From Sinorhizobium kostiense (lineage in GTDB: Bacteria; Pseudomonadota; Alphaproteobacteria; Rhizobiales; Rhizobiaceae): DNA of 64,000 nucleotides. This document shows positions 55,551 through 64,000 of the stretch, piece after piece. The translations under genes were made by a program, and so were the position numbers. Location of the stretch: the NCBI RefSeq assembly GCF_017874595.1, contig NZ_JAGILA010000001.1:1-64000 (forward strand), written 5' to 3'. Below the pieces are notes generated by a model. That model was given only the letters and a program-made list of their open reading frames with translations, had not been told where the DNA came from and did not search any database. Each line of letters starts with the position of its first letter. The first letter of the stretch is position 1.

Positions 55551-56270
55551 GTGGAGAACGAGACCTCAGCCATAGCCTTGGAGGCGCGCGACCTCACCAA
55601 GATCTACCGCATGGGAACGGTGGAGGTCCGGGCGCTGCGCGGTGTCGACGTCGAGCTCCGCGAGGGCGAACTGGTGGTCCTGCTGGGTCCATCCGGAAGC
55701 GGCAAATCGACCTTGCTCAATATCCTCGGCGGTCTGGATACGCCGAGCAGCGGCACCGTGATATTTCGAGGTCGCGAGCTTGCGCTCGACAGTGAGCGCG
55801 CGCTCAACCTTTACCGTCGCAACCACGTCGGCTTCGTCTTCCAATTCTACAATCTCATTCCCAGTCTGACCGCGCGGGAAAACGTCTCGCTCGTGACCGA
55901 GATCGCCAGAGATCCCATGCCGCCGCCGGAGGCGCTGGCGATGGTCGGGCTTGCCGAGAGGATGGATCATTTTCCAGCGCAACTCTCCGGCGGCGAACAG
56001 CAACGGGTCGCCATCGCCCGCGCGATTGCGAAGCGTCCCGACCTCCTTCTTTGTGACGAGCCGACGGGTGCGCTCGACAGCAAGACGGGGATTCTCGTTC
56101 TCGATGCGATCCTCAGGATCAATCGCGAGCTCGGCACGACCACAGCGCTCATTACTCACAATGCGGTCATTGCCGAGATCGCCAACCGCGTGCTCTACTT
56201 CGCCGACGGGCGCATCGTCGAAACGCGGCGGAATGCCGTTCAGCGCGCGCCGGCGGAACTCGCCTGGTGA
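55551..56270 (+). CDS. ABC transporter ATPase (MacB/LolD type)
   Basis: 239 residues. Walker [17 protein letters not shown], signature [15 protein letters not shown], Walker [14 protein letters not shown], and the N-terminal [13 protein letters not shown] typical of the LolD/MacB subfamily. It drives a mechanotransmission-type exporter with the FtsX-like permease encoded 5 bp later. The start is GTG at 55551 with AAGGAG 6 bases upstream. First gene of a three-gene operon. Confidence 0.92.
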   Translation: MENETSAIALEARDLTKIYRMGTVEVRALRGVDVELREGELVVLLGPSGSGKSTLLNILGGLDTPSSGTVIFRGRELALDSERALNLYRRNHVGFVFQFYNLIPSLTARENVSLVTEIARDPMPPPEALAMVGLAERMDHFPAQLSGGEQQRVAIARAIAKRPDLLLCDEPTGALDSKTGILVLDAILRINRELGTTTALITHNAVIAEIANRVLYFADGRIVETRRNAVQRAPAELAW

Positions 56271-56274
56271 GCCT

Positions 56275-58638
56275 ATGAGCAGTCTCGATCGAAAGCTTCT
56301 TCGCGGACTCTGGCAGCTGAGGGCCCAGGTGCTGGCTATCGCCCTGGTGATAGCATCCGGCGCGGCGCTGCTCATCATGGCGCTGACGACTATCGAATCG
56401 CTCGAAGAGACCACGAGCGCCTATTACGAGCGTACGCGTTTTGCCGATATTTTTGCACGGGCGAAGCGCGCGCCCGACTCTCTCGGACGCGATATCGCCG
56501 AGATTCCAGGGGTACGGCTTGCCGAAACTCGGATCGTGGAGGGCGCCATCCTCGACATGCCCGGCTTCGCCGAGCCGGTCGTGGCCCAGCTGATATCGCT
56601 GCCCGAGCGTGGCCCTCAGCTCTTGAACGCCTTGGTGATCCGATCGGGACGCCTCGTCGAGCCGAGCCGCCCCAACGAGGTGGTCGTCAGCGAGCCGTTC
56701 GCCGACGCGCACCGCTTGAGGCCCGGCGACAGCTTCGATGCCGTCTTGAGGGGCAGCAAGCGCAGACTGCTGGTCGTCGGAACCGCACTCAGTCCCGAAT
56801 TCGTCTATGCCATCGCGCCGGGCGGCCTCATGCCGGACGACGAACGCTTCGGCGTCATGTGGATGGGGCGGGATGCGCTGGCTGCAGCCTTCGACCTCGA
56901 ATCCTCTTTCAACAGCGTTACGCTCAGCCTCCTGCCCGATGCGGATCCCAAGGAAGTCATCCAGCGGATCGACGCTCTGCTTGGCCCCTTCGGTGGCGTC
57001 GGCGCCTATGCCCGGGCCGACCAGACATCGAACTGGTTCCTGGAAAGCGAGATTGCGCAGCAGAAAAACATGTCGCGGATTCTGCCGACCATCTTCCTTG
57101 CGGTCGCGGCCTTCCTCACAAATATGGTGATGGCGCGACTGATCGAAACCGAGCGCCGCGAAATCGGCCTCATGAAGGCATTCGGCTATGGCAATCTGGC
57201 GATCGGCTGGCATTACGCGAAGATGGTACTCGCAATAGGCACGATCGGTGTCCTCATCGGCTCTGTCCTCGGCGCTTGGCTCGGCCACTGGAACACGGAA
57301 CTCTATACCCAGTTCTATCGCTTTCCATTCCTCCTCTACCGCCCCGGCCCGGCCGGTTTCGTTATTGCCGGGTCCGTCAGCCTGGCGGCCGCACTGGCCG
57401 GCAGCCTTGCGGCGGTGCGCCGTGCCGTTCGCCTCCCACCGGCAGAAGCCATGCTGCCGCCCTCCCCGCCGATTTACCGGCGCACCTGGGCGTCACGGAC
57501 CGCGCTTGCCGGCGCCCTCGACGAGCCCTCGCGCATGATCCTGCGGCGCATCGTCCGCTGGCCGATGCGTGCCTTCCTCGCGAGCCTTGGCCTCGCCATG
57601 TCGATCTCCGTGCTGATCATGGCGCTGCAATGGGTGGATGCAATCGATTCGCTCGTCGAAACCGTTTTCGAACGCGGTCAGCATCAAGACGCGACGGTCG
57701 CGTTCAACGACCTGCAGCCTCTCGACACGGTTGGAAGCTTCGAGAACCTGCCCGGGGTGCTGGCGGCGGAACCTTATCGCTATGTGTCGGCGCATATCAG
57801 CCATGGTCATCACGTCCAGCGGCAGGGCATCATCGGCGTGCCGCACGGCGCCATCCTGAGCCCGGTCTTCGACAACGAGCGCGGACGCATCGAGGTGCCC
57901 CCCGACGGCCTCGTGCTCTCGCGCAAGCTCGCCGAACTTCTTGAAGTTGCCACGGGCGACACCGTCACGGTCGAGGTGCTGGAAGGGCGCCAGCCGCAAG
58001 CGGAGCTGCCGGTGGCGCAGATTTTCGACACCTATATCGGCAAGCCTGCCTACATGGACATGGACGCGCTCAACAGAATGGCCGGCGACGGTCGCGTCGT
58101 CAGCGGCCTGCATGTCAGCGTCGACGCACCAAGCCGTACGGCCCTGCTGACAAAGCTCAAGGATATTCCCAATATCGCCTCGATCCTCTTTCGCCAGGCG
58201 GCCATCGACACGTTCTACAAGACGATGGGCGAAACTATCTTCATCTTCATCGGGTTCTTTGTCGCCTTTTCGATGACACTCTCCGTCGGCGTCACCTACA
58301 ATTCGATCCGCATTGCGCTTTCCGAACGGGCGCGAGAACTTGCAACGCTGCGCGTGCTCGGCTTCAGCCGCTGGGAGATCTCCTACATCCTGCTTGGCGA
58401 GGTCGGCATCCTCACCTGGATTTCCATCCCGATCGGCGCAGTTCTCGGCTTCAGCCTCGCCTGGTACATGACGAGCGCCTTCGAAACGGAACTCTATCGG
58501 GTACCGCTGGTGCTACGGCACGCGACCTACGGCAAGGCCGCCTTGATCGCGCTTGCGGCGGCGCTGACCTGCGCGGCGATCGTCCGCCGGCGCCTCGACC
58601 GCCTGGATCTGATCGCGGTCTTGAAAACAAGGGAGTAG
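56275..58638 (+). CDS. FtsX/MacB-type ABC exporter permease
   Basis: 787 residues with the layout of a duplicated FtsX-like permease. TM1 (~18-38) is followed by a large periplasmic domain and three helices near ~270-390 (TIFLAVAAFLTNMVMARLIE...REIGLMKAFGY). A second half has TM near ~430 and three helices from ~645 onward (ARELATLRVLGFSRWEISYI). The two ELATLRVLG/EIGLMKAFG cytoplasmic loops contact the ATPase. With the HlyD-like adaptor it may export a lipid, lipoprotein or small molecule; the substrate is not evident. ATG at 56275 follows the ATPase stop by 4 bp. Confidence 0.9.
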   Translation: MSSLDRKLLRGLWQLRAQVLAIALVIASGAALLIMALTTIESLEETTSAYYERTRFADIFARAKRAPDSLGRDIAEIPGVRLAETRIVEGAILDMPGFAEPVVAQLISLPERGPQLLNALVIRSGRLVEPSRPNEVVVSEPFADAHRLRPGDSFDAVLRGSKRRLLVVGTALSPEFVYAIAPGGLMPDDERFGVMWMGRDALAAAFDLESSFNSVTLSLLPDADPKEVIQRIDALLGPFGGVGAYARADQTSNWFLESEIAQQKNMSRILPTIFLAVAAFLTNMVMARLIETERREIGLMKAFGYGNLAIGWHYAKMVLAIGTIGVLIGSVLGAWLGHWNTELYTQFYRFPFLLYRPGPAGFVIAGSVSLAAALAGSLAAVRRAVRLPPAEAMLPPSPPIYRRTWASRTALAGALDEPSRMILRRIVRWPMRAFLASLGLAMSISVLIMALQWVDAIDSLVETVFERGQHQDATVAFNDLQPLDTVGSFENLPGVLAAEPYRYVSAHISHGHHVQRQGIIGVPHGAILSPVFDNERGRIEVPPDGLVLSRKLAELLEVATGDTVTVEVLEGRQPQAELPVAQIFDTYIGKPAYMDMDALNRMAGDGRVVSGLHVSVDAPSRTALLTKLKDIPNIASILFRQAAIDTFYKTMGETIFIFIGFFVAFSMTLSVGVTYNSIRIALSERARELATLRVLGFSRWEISYILLGEVGILTWISIPIGAVLGFSLAWYMTSAFETELYRVPLVLRHATYGKAALIALAAALTCAAIVRRRLDRLDLIAVLKTRE

Positions 58639-58641
58639 GCA

Positions 58642-59841
58642 GTGAGCATCGCAAGGCGCAGATTGGTGATCTGGGGCAGCCTTCTGGCCGTGCTTGCGGC
58701 CGGCATCACCTATGCGTTGCGCCCGCAGCCCGTCCCCGTGGACCTCGCAACGGCCGAAACCGGGCTGCTGCGGGTGACCATAGATGAGGAGGGCGAAACG
58801 AGGGTCCGCGATGTCTATACGCTCCATGCGCCTTTGCGCGGGCAATTGCAGCGGATCACGGCCGATGCTGGCGATACGGTCGAGTCCGGGGAGACGCAAC
58901 TGGCACAGATAGAACCGGCCGCACCGGCTTTTCTCGACGCTCGGACGGAAGCCGAGCATCAGGCCGCGGTCGAAGCGGCGCGGGCAGCCCATAACCTTGC
59001 TGCCGCCGAACTGGAGAAGGCCAAGGCCGATCTGACCTTCGCCGAGAGCGAACGCGCCCGCGCCCGGCAACTGATCGAGCGCAACGCGATCTCCCGGCGG
59101 ACACTGGACGATGCCGAGCGCGCCCATAGGGTTGCCGTAGCCAACCTCGCTACGGCGGAGGCGGCGCTCAACGTCAGGCGGCACGAACTCCAGCAGGCGC
59201 AGTCCCGCCTGCTTTCCCGGCAGGAAATCAGGAGCCGCAGCGAGACCTGCGAATGCGTTCCAGTGACGGCACCGGTAAACGGCGTGGTGCTTCGTGTCAT
59301 GCGCCGCAGCGAAGGCGTGGTCGAGGCCGGCACCCCGCTCCTCGAAATCGGCGACCCCAGCGATCTCGAAATCGTCGTCAATCTGCTCTCGGAGGATGCC
59401 GTCAAGATCAAGCCGGGCCAGAAGGCCCTCGTCACCGGCTGGGGCGGCGCGGATCTGGACGCGTCCGTGCGGCGCATCGAACCCTTCGCCCGGACCAAGA
59501 CATCCGCGCTTGGGATCGAGGAGCAGCGGGTCGATGTCATCCTCGACTTTGCCGACCCGCTGCAAGACTGGCAGACGCTCGGTCACGGCTATCGCGTCGA
59601 TGTGCAGATCATCCTGTTCGAGGGAAATGTGCTCAGACTGCCGCTTGGCGCTCTGTTCCGACAGGGTAGCAACTGGGCGGTATTCGCCGCGCAAGGGCAT
59701 GAGGCACGGCTACGCACTGTGGAAATCGGCCACCGGAACAGCCTGTCGGTGGAAATCCGCGATGGGTTGCAGCCCGGCGACAGGGTGATCCTCTACCCGA
59801 GCGATCGGATCGAGGACGGCGTGGCAATCACGGAGCGTTGA
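58642..59841 (+). CDS. Periplasmic adaptor (HlyD/MacA family)
   Basis: 399 residues. One N-terminal anchor (~7-25), a biotinyl-lipoyl half at ~55-85 (VYTLHAPLRGQLQRI), an alpha-helical coiled coil (~100-195), the second lipoyl half (CVPVTAPVNGVVLRVMRRSE) and a beta-barrel (VDVILDFADPLQDW). It connects the FtsX-like permease to an outer-membrane channel, none of which is encoded here. GTG start at 58642, 3 bp after the permease stop. Last gene of the operon. Confidence 0.92.
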   Translation: MSIARRRLVIWGSLLAVLAAGITYALRPQPVPVDLATAETGLLRVTIDEEGETRVRDVYTLHAPLRGQLQRITADAGDTVESGETQLAQIEPAAPAFLDARTEAEHQAAVEAARAAHNLAAAELEKAKADLTFAESERARARQLIERNAISRRTLDDAERAHRVAVANLATAEAALNVRRHELQQAQSRLLSRQEIRSRSETCECVPVTAPVNGVVLRVMRRSEGVVEAGTPLLEIGDPSDLEIVVNLLSEDAVKIKPGQKALVTGWGGADLDASVRRIEPFARTKTSALGIEEQRVDVILDFADPLQDWQTLGHGYRVDVQIILFEGNVLRLPLGALFRQGSNWAVFAAQGHEARLRTVEIGHRNSLSVEIRDGLQPGDRVILYPSDRIEDGVAITER

Positions 59842-59989
59842 GGCGGGCACCATGCGCGGACCCGCTTCGCGTTAAGCGCGATCTATTGATACCAAGAGCG
59901 ACGCCCCACCCCAGCGGTGCCGCTTGAGCCCGATCAAGGCACCGCCCGAGTTCCACGCTAGGATGCTCGCGAAACCGGGAGATCTTGGC

Positions 59990-62686
59990 ATGACGATTCG
60001 TAACCTTCATCATGCGATTGCGCCCCGGTCCCTCGCCATCATCGGCGCATCGAGTCGCGCCGGCTCCCTTGGCCGCGTCGTCGTCGAGAACGTGGTGGCA
60101 ATGGGGTTTGAGGGCGACGTCTGGCCGGTGAACCCGAAATACGAGGAAATTGCCGGCCTTCATTGCTATGCGCGCGTGGCCGACATCCCCGGTATTCCCG
60201 AACTCGCGATCATTGTGACGCCGCCCAAGTCCGTGCCTGGCCTGATCCGGGAGCTCGGCCAGCGGGGCACACGCGCCGCTGTGGTGATCACCGCCGGCCT
60301 TTCGATCGAGAGCGGCCTCCGGCAAGCGATGCTGGACGCCGCAAGACCCTTTCTCTTGCGGATCATCGGCCCGAACACCGTCGGTCTGATCGTGCCCGCG
60401 GCGAAGCTCAACGCCAGCTTTGCACATCTGCAGCCGCAACTGGGCGACATCGCATTGCTATCGCAGTCCGGCGCGATCGCAACATCGCTCATCGATTGGG
60501 CTGCTGACAACCATGTCGGTTTCTCACAGATCATCTCTCTCGGAGACATGGCCGACGTGGACGCGGCCGATTGCCTCGATCTGCTGGCGGGCGACCCTAA
60601 GACCCGGGCGATCGTCATGTATCTCGAAGCCGTTCCCAATCCCCGCAAATTCCTTTCGGCGGCACGCGCGGCCGCCAGGGTGAAGCCGGTCGTCGTGATC
60701 AAATCCGGACGCCATGCCGAAGCGGCGAAGGCCGCAGCCACACATACCGGCGCTCTGTCGGGCGCCGACCAGGTCGTCGATGCCGCACTGCGTCGTGCTG
60801 GCGTTCTCCGGATCGAGGGTCTTGGCGAATTGTTCAATGCAACCGAAACGATCGGGCGCTTCTTTCCGCTGGAGCGAACGCGCGCTGCGATCGTCACCAA
60901 CGGTGGCGGAGCCGGCGTACTCGTGGTCGACCGGTTGGTGGATCTCGGCTGCGAGCTCGCCGAGTTCTCCCCCGAGAGCATTCGGGCTCTGGACCATGTG
61001 CTGCCTGCGAATTGGTCGCGAGCGAACCCGGTCGATATCATCGGCGACGCGTCGCCGGAGCGCTACAGGGCGGCAGTCGACATTGTCTCCAAGGACGCGG
61101 CAACCGACATTCTCATCATTATGAACTGCCCGACCGGCCTTGCCTCGCCCGTCGAGGCGGCTCGCGCTGTCGCTTCCCTCGCCGAAGCGGGAACGATAGG
61201 GGGCAAGCCAGTACTCACCTGCTGGCTCGGTAGCCGAGCCGCTCGGGGTGGCCGGCACGTACTGCAGGAAGCGGGGCTCGCCAGTTACGAAACGCCGGCC
61301 GATGTCGCCATCGCCACCTCCTATCTCGCGAAATGGTCGCGGGCACAGGAGTCTCTGGTGCGCGTTCCCTCAAGCCGGACCAATGGCGATGCGACCTACG
61401 ACCGGGACGCTGCGCACGCCATCCTGCTGCGCGTGGCAGCGGACGGACGATGGATGCTGAACGAGGCGGAAGCCAAGGCGGTGATCGCGGCCTATGGGGT
61501 TCCCACGCCGGAGACCATCGTTGCCGCATCTCCTGAAGAGACGGAACGTGCGGCCGCCGCGATCCTCGCCAGGGCGGCGAAGGTGGCCGTCAAGCTGGTA
61601 TCGAAATCGGTGACGCACAAGTCGGACGTCGGCGGCGTCGTCCTCGATATTGGAACTGCCGCCGGCGCCCGAGAGGCAGCGGAAGCGATTGCGACGCGGC
61701 TGAATCACCACGACCCGAGTGCGGTGATCGAGGGCTTCGCGGTGCAGCCGATGATCGAACGCAGGCGGGCGCGCGAGCTGATCCTCGGCACCAGCCGAGA
61801 TCCGGTCTTCGGCCCGGTGATCCTGTTCGGCTCGGGCGGCGTCTCCGTGGAGGTGGTGGCAGATACGGCGGTCGCGCTGCCGCCGCTGGACGAGATGCTT
61901 GCCGGCGACCTGATCGACCGCACGCGAATTGGACGCCTGCTCGCCGGCTTTCGCGACGAACCGCCGACGGACCGGCCGGCGATCGTGCGGGTGCTCTGTG
62001 CGCTCTCGCAACTGACTGTCGATTTCCCCGGCATCGTTTCGATGGATATCAATCCTCTGTTGGCTGACAAAGAGGGTGTGGTGGCGCTCGACGCGCGCAT
62101 CGAGATCGACCCGGTGCTCGCAACCCAGCTCGGCCCCAATCGCGACCTGGCGATCCGCCCGTATCCCGCTGGCTGGGAGAAAGAGGTCAAGCTTGGAGAA
62201 CGGACTTTCCATCTGCGGCCGATCAAGCCCGCCGACGCGTCCCTCTATCCTGCCTTCCTCGAGAAGACGGCGCCCGACGACATCCGCTTGCGCTTTCTGG
62301 CGCCTCGCAAATATTTTCCCGATCAGATGCTGGTGCGGTTGACCCAGATTGATTACGAACGCGAGATGGCCCTTGTCGCGCTTGACGGGGATAGCGGTGA
62401 ACTGGCGGGTATCGCAAGGCTCTATAGCGATCCCGATCACGAAACTGCCGAGTATGGCCTGCTCGTCAGGACCGATCTGCAAGGGAAAGGCCTCGGCTGG
62501 ATCCTGCTGGCGCAGATGAAGGACTATGCCAAGGCGGACGGGTTGAAGCGTATCGCAGGCATTATGCTGCATGAAAACACGAGGATGCTGCGCATGTGCC
62601 GCGAGTTTGGATTCTCCATCGACGAGCATCCGGCCGACGCACGCCTGCGGGTCGCAACCTTGGAACTGGCCTCCGCCTCGCCTTGA
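59990..62686 (+). CDS. PatZ-like acyl-CoA synthetase/GNAT acetyltransferase
   Basis: 898 residues, similar in size and order to E. coli PatZ (YfiQ). CoA-binding domain (~15-130, SLAIIGASSRAGSLGRVVVE), succinyl-CoA-ligase-like domains (~150-450), an ATP-grasp domain (~490-700, VAVKLVSKSVTHKSDVGGV) and a C-terminal GNAT domain (~735-895, LLVRTDLQGKGLGWILLAQM as acetyl-CoA loop). PatZ-type enzymes acetylate lysines of acetyl-CoA synthetase and others. The THTGALSG segment retains the His used by active ADP-forming synthetases. ATG at 59990 is at the conserved start and has GGGAG 9 bases upstream. Convergent with the next gene. Confidence 0.88.
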   Translation: MTIRNLHHAIAPRSLAIIGASSRAGSLGRVVVENVVAMGFEGDVWPVNPKYEEIAGLHCYARVADIPGIPELAIIVTPPKSVPGLIRELGQRGTRAAVVITAGLSIESGLRQAMLDAARPFLLRIIGPNTVGLIVPAAKLNASFAHLQPQLGDIALLSQSGAIATSLIDWAADNHVGFSQIISLGDMADVDAADCLDLLAGDPKTRAIVMYLEAVPNPRKFLSAARAAARVKPVVVIKSGRHAEAAKAAATHTGALSGADQVVDAALRRAGVLRIEGLGELFNATETIGRFFPLERTRAAIVTNGGGAGVLVVDRLVDLGCELAEFSPESIRALDHVLPANWSRANPVDIIGDASPERYRAAVDIVSKDAATDILIIMNCPTGLASPVEAARAVASLAEAGTIGGKPVLTCWLGSRAARGGRHVLQEAGLASYETPADVAIATSYLAKWSRAQESLVRVPSSRTNGDATYDRDAAHAILLRVAADGRWMLNEAEAKAVIAAYGVPTPETIVAASPEETERAAAAILARAAKVAVKLVSKSVTHKSDVGGVVLDIGTAAGAREAAEAIATRLNHHDPSAVIEGFAVQPMIERRRARELILGTSRDPVFGPVILFGSGGVSVEVVADTAVALPPLDEMLAGDLIDRTRIGRLLAGFRDEPPTDRPAIVRVLCALSQLTVDFPGIVSMDINPLLADKEGVVALDARIEIDPVLATQLGPNRDLAIRPYPAGWEKEVKLGERTFHLRPIKPADASLYPAFLEKTAPDDIRLRFLAPRKYFPDQMLVRLTQIDYEREMALVALDGDSGELAGIARLYSDPDHETAEYGLLVRTDLQGKGLGWILLAQMKDYAKADGLKRIAGIMLHENTRMLRMCREFGFSIDEHPADARLRVATLELASASP

Positions 62687-62699
62687 GCAGCCGCCCCAG

Positions 62700-64000
62700 T
62701 CATTGTCCGGGAAGGGCGAGGATTGCCCGAACAAGTTCGCCAGGATCCCGATCGGCGTCGACCCGCCGCCATTCGACATCCTTCACGTCTGCGGCAAGCT
62801 GTCGCGAAAGAACCTCGACATCAGCATCGGACGGGCTGCCGATCCTCGCGCCGACCCGCCGGCGCAGAAGCATCGGCTGCGCATCAAGCCAGACTGCAGT
62901 GCACGATGCGCCGGCCTCGCTGGCAACCGCCTCGAGACGCGCCCGGTCGACCGCCCTGTCGAACACGGCATCGGCCACGACCGTGCCGCCGGCGCACAGG
63001 ATCTCCCAGGTGCGACGCGCAATCTCTCCATAGACCTTCTCTGAGATTTCCGGCTGGTAGGCGATGGGCGGAAGCCTCTCCTCGGCCGGAACACCGTGCA
63101 TCGCCTTGCGAATGCGGTCGCTCTCGACGATCCGCGCCCCGGGCGGCGAGCCCAACTCGGCGCCCAAGGCCTCCGCCACCGTCGTCTTGCCCGAGCCGCT
63201 GAAGCCGCCGATCACGATCAACCGCGCCGGCTTCGTGTCGATGAGCGAACGGGCGAGATCGAAGTAGGAGCGGGCTTCCGCGACGAGCTTGCCGGAGGGC
63301 ATGCCGCTCTCCTCCGCCTGCGTGGCGGTGACATGCGCCCTTACGGCCGCTCGTATTGCCATGAAATAGGGCAAGAGTACGTAGCCGTCCTCGTCGTCCG
63401 TTTCGTCGAGATACCGGTTCGCAACGAGATTCGCGAATTCCGGAAAGCCGCGATGCCAGAGGTCCATGAGCAGGAATGCCAGATCATAGAGCGTATCGAC
63501 AGTGGCGATCTGATCGTTGAACTCAATGCAGTCGAACAGCCGCGGCTCGCCTTCGATGAGACAAATGTTGCGCAAGTGCAGATCGCCATGGCAGCGGCGT
63601 ACCTTGCCGGCGGCTTCGCGCGAATCGAGCAGTCGTCCGTGAACCGCGAGGCGCGCCTCGAACGCCCGGTTGAATTCCGCAAGCTCGTCGGTTTCGAAGA
63701 CACGGCTGGTAGCGAAGCCCGCCGCGTTGATCCGCAGGACCCCATCAATATTCTTGGAACCAGATCCTTCGTGGATGACGTGCGCCCCGCGGTGGAAGCG
63801 CGCGATCATTCGGGCGGCCCGCGTCATGAGTTCGACGGTGAGGCGCCCCTGTACGGCCATACGGTCAAAAAGGGCTTCCTGGTCGAAGCGAACCATCTCG
63901 ACCACGGCATCGACAAGTTCCTCCCCCTCTTCGAAGGCCAGGCTGCCATCCTTTCTGCGCATGATGCGCCGCACGCCAATATAGAGGCCAGGCGCAGTAA
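62700..64000 (-). CDS. Phosphotransferase-AAA kinase fusion, N-terminus beyond the window
   Basis: The minus-strand frame is open to the right edge (over 430 codons) and the residues before the first possible start (PGLYIGVRR) fit the family, so the true start is outside. The upstream half is an aminoglycoside-phosphotransferase-like kinase fold (CHGDLHLRNICLIEG with catalytic HGDxxxxN; LFDCIEFND). The downstream half is a P-loop kinase (IVIGGFSGSGKTTVAEALG). Such APH-AAA proteins are widespread in proteobacteria with unknown substrate. Stop at 62700, 13 bp from the PatZ-like gene stop. Confidence 0.85.
   Translation of the reverse strand, partial: TAPGLYIGVRRIMRRKDGSLAFEEGEELVDAVVEMVRFDQEALFDRMAVQGRLTVELMTRAARMIARFHRGAHVIHEGSGSKNIDGVLRINAAGFATSRVFETDELAEFNRAFEARLAVHGRLLDSREAAGKVRRCHGDLHLRNICLIEGEPRLFDCIEFNDQIATVDTLYDLAFLLMDLWHRGFPEFANLVANRYLDETDDEDGYVLLPYFMAIRAAVRAHVTATQAEESGMPSGKLVAEARSYFDLARSLIDTKPARLIVIGGFSGSGKTTVAEALGAELGSPPGARIVESDRIRKAMHGVPAEERLPPIAYQPEISEKVYGEIARRTWEILCAGGTVVADAVFDRAVDRARLEAVASEAGASCTAVWLDAQPMLLRRRVGARIGSPSDADVEVLSRQLAADVKDVEWRRVDADRDPGELVRAILALPGQ

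Noticed and set aside
58513..59700. Minus-strand 395-codon frame
   Set aside because: Antisense to the HlyD-like adaptor, which has clear lipoyl and coiled-coil motifs.
61370..62779. Minus-strand 469-codon frame
   Set aside because: Antisense to the ATP-grasp and GNAT domains of the PatZ-like gene; no recognisable domain and no ribosome site.
1..64000. tRNA genes, CRISPR arrays, insertion sequences or prophage genes
   Set aside because: No cloverleaf-like segments, regularly spaced repeats, transposase or integrase motifs were seen. The adhesin repeats and palindromic elements do not fit CRISPR spacing.

Overview
The window is high-GC DNA from an alphaproteobacterium of the Rhizobiaceae, most likely Sinorhizobium/Ensifer. 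The main reason is a succinoglycan-type exo/exs cluster (exsH, exsG, exsF, queE-queD-queC, exoB, exoQ, exoF, exoY, exoX, exoU, exoK, exoL, exoA, exoM, exoO, exoN, exoP, then thiD), which matches the gene neighbourhood known from S. meliloti pSymB. Short tightly packed operons with 4-bp start/stop overlaps and rhizobial ABC uptake systems fit this. The replicon is probably a chromid or megaplasmid. I saw no rRNA, tRNA, CRISPR array or recognisable insertion sequence.

Region 1 (1-9755) is a surface-adhesin module. It holds the N-terminal 625 codons of a VCBS-repeat adhesin that runs off the left edge, a divergent LapG-type periplasmic cysteine protease, a type I secretion operon (TolC-like, ABC, HlyD-like) ending in a ribbon-helix-helix/PAS-like protein, and a membrane protein with a degenerate GGDEF domain that keeps an RxxD c-di-GMP inhibitory-site motif. 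No LapD is present.

Region 2 (10000-20900) has a 24-residue membrane peptide, a six-gene carbohydrate uptake/catabolism operon under a divergent LacI regulator with a perfect palindromic operator, a small secreted protein, a site-2 protease with CBS domains, and an S41-fold protein that appears to lack its Ser/Lys dyad.

Region 3 (20900-25150) is a split ribose-type ABC system with a sugar epimerase/dehydratase. A FadR-type GntR operator and a long UTR hairpin lie in its divergent promoter.

Region 4 (25166-49560) is the exopolysaccharide region: the secreted glycanase ExsH, the ExsG/ExsF two-component pair, the queuosine genes and the exo genes. The cluster is short compared with S. meliloti. 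No exoV, exoW, exoT, exoH or exoI lies between exoU and exoK, where a roughly 1-kb non-coding gap carries only a 24-residue membrane peptide, and no exoZ lies between exoB and exoQ. The glycosyltransferases present (Y, A, L, M, O, U) could build only the first six sugars of a succinoglycan-like unit, so flippase, terminal sugars and decorations must come from elsewhere. A solitary thiD with a TPP riboswitch closes the region.

Region 5 (49700-64000) is stress and transport: a 1-Cys peroxiredoxin, a class-C beta-lactamase-fold hydrolase, a P1B-5 (Nia-like) metal ATPase with a C-terminal hemerythrin domain, a universal stress protein, a MacAB-like ATPase/permease/adaptor operon, a PatZ-like acyl-CoA-synthetase/GNAT protein, and the C-terminal part of a phosphotransferase-AAA kinase that runs off the right edge. 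A family of short palindromes sits in three of the convergent gene junctions.
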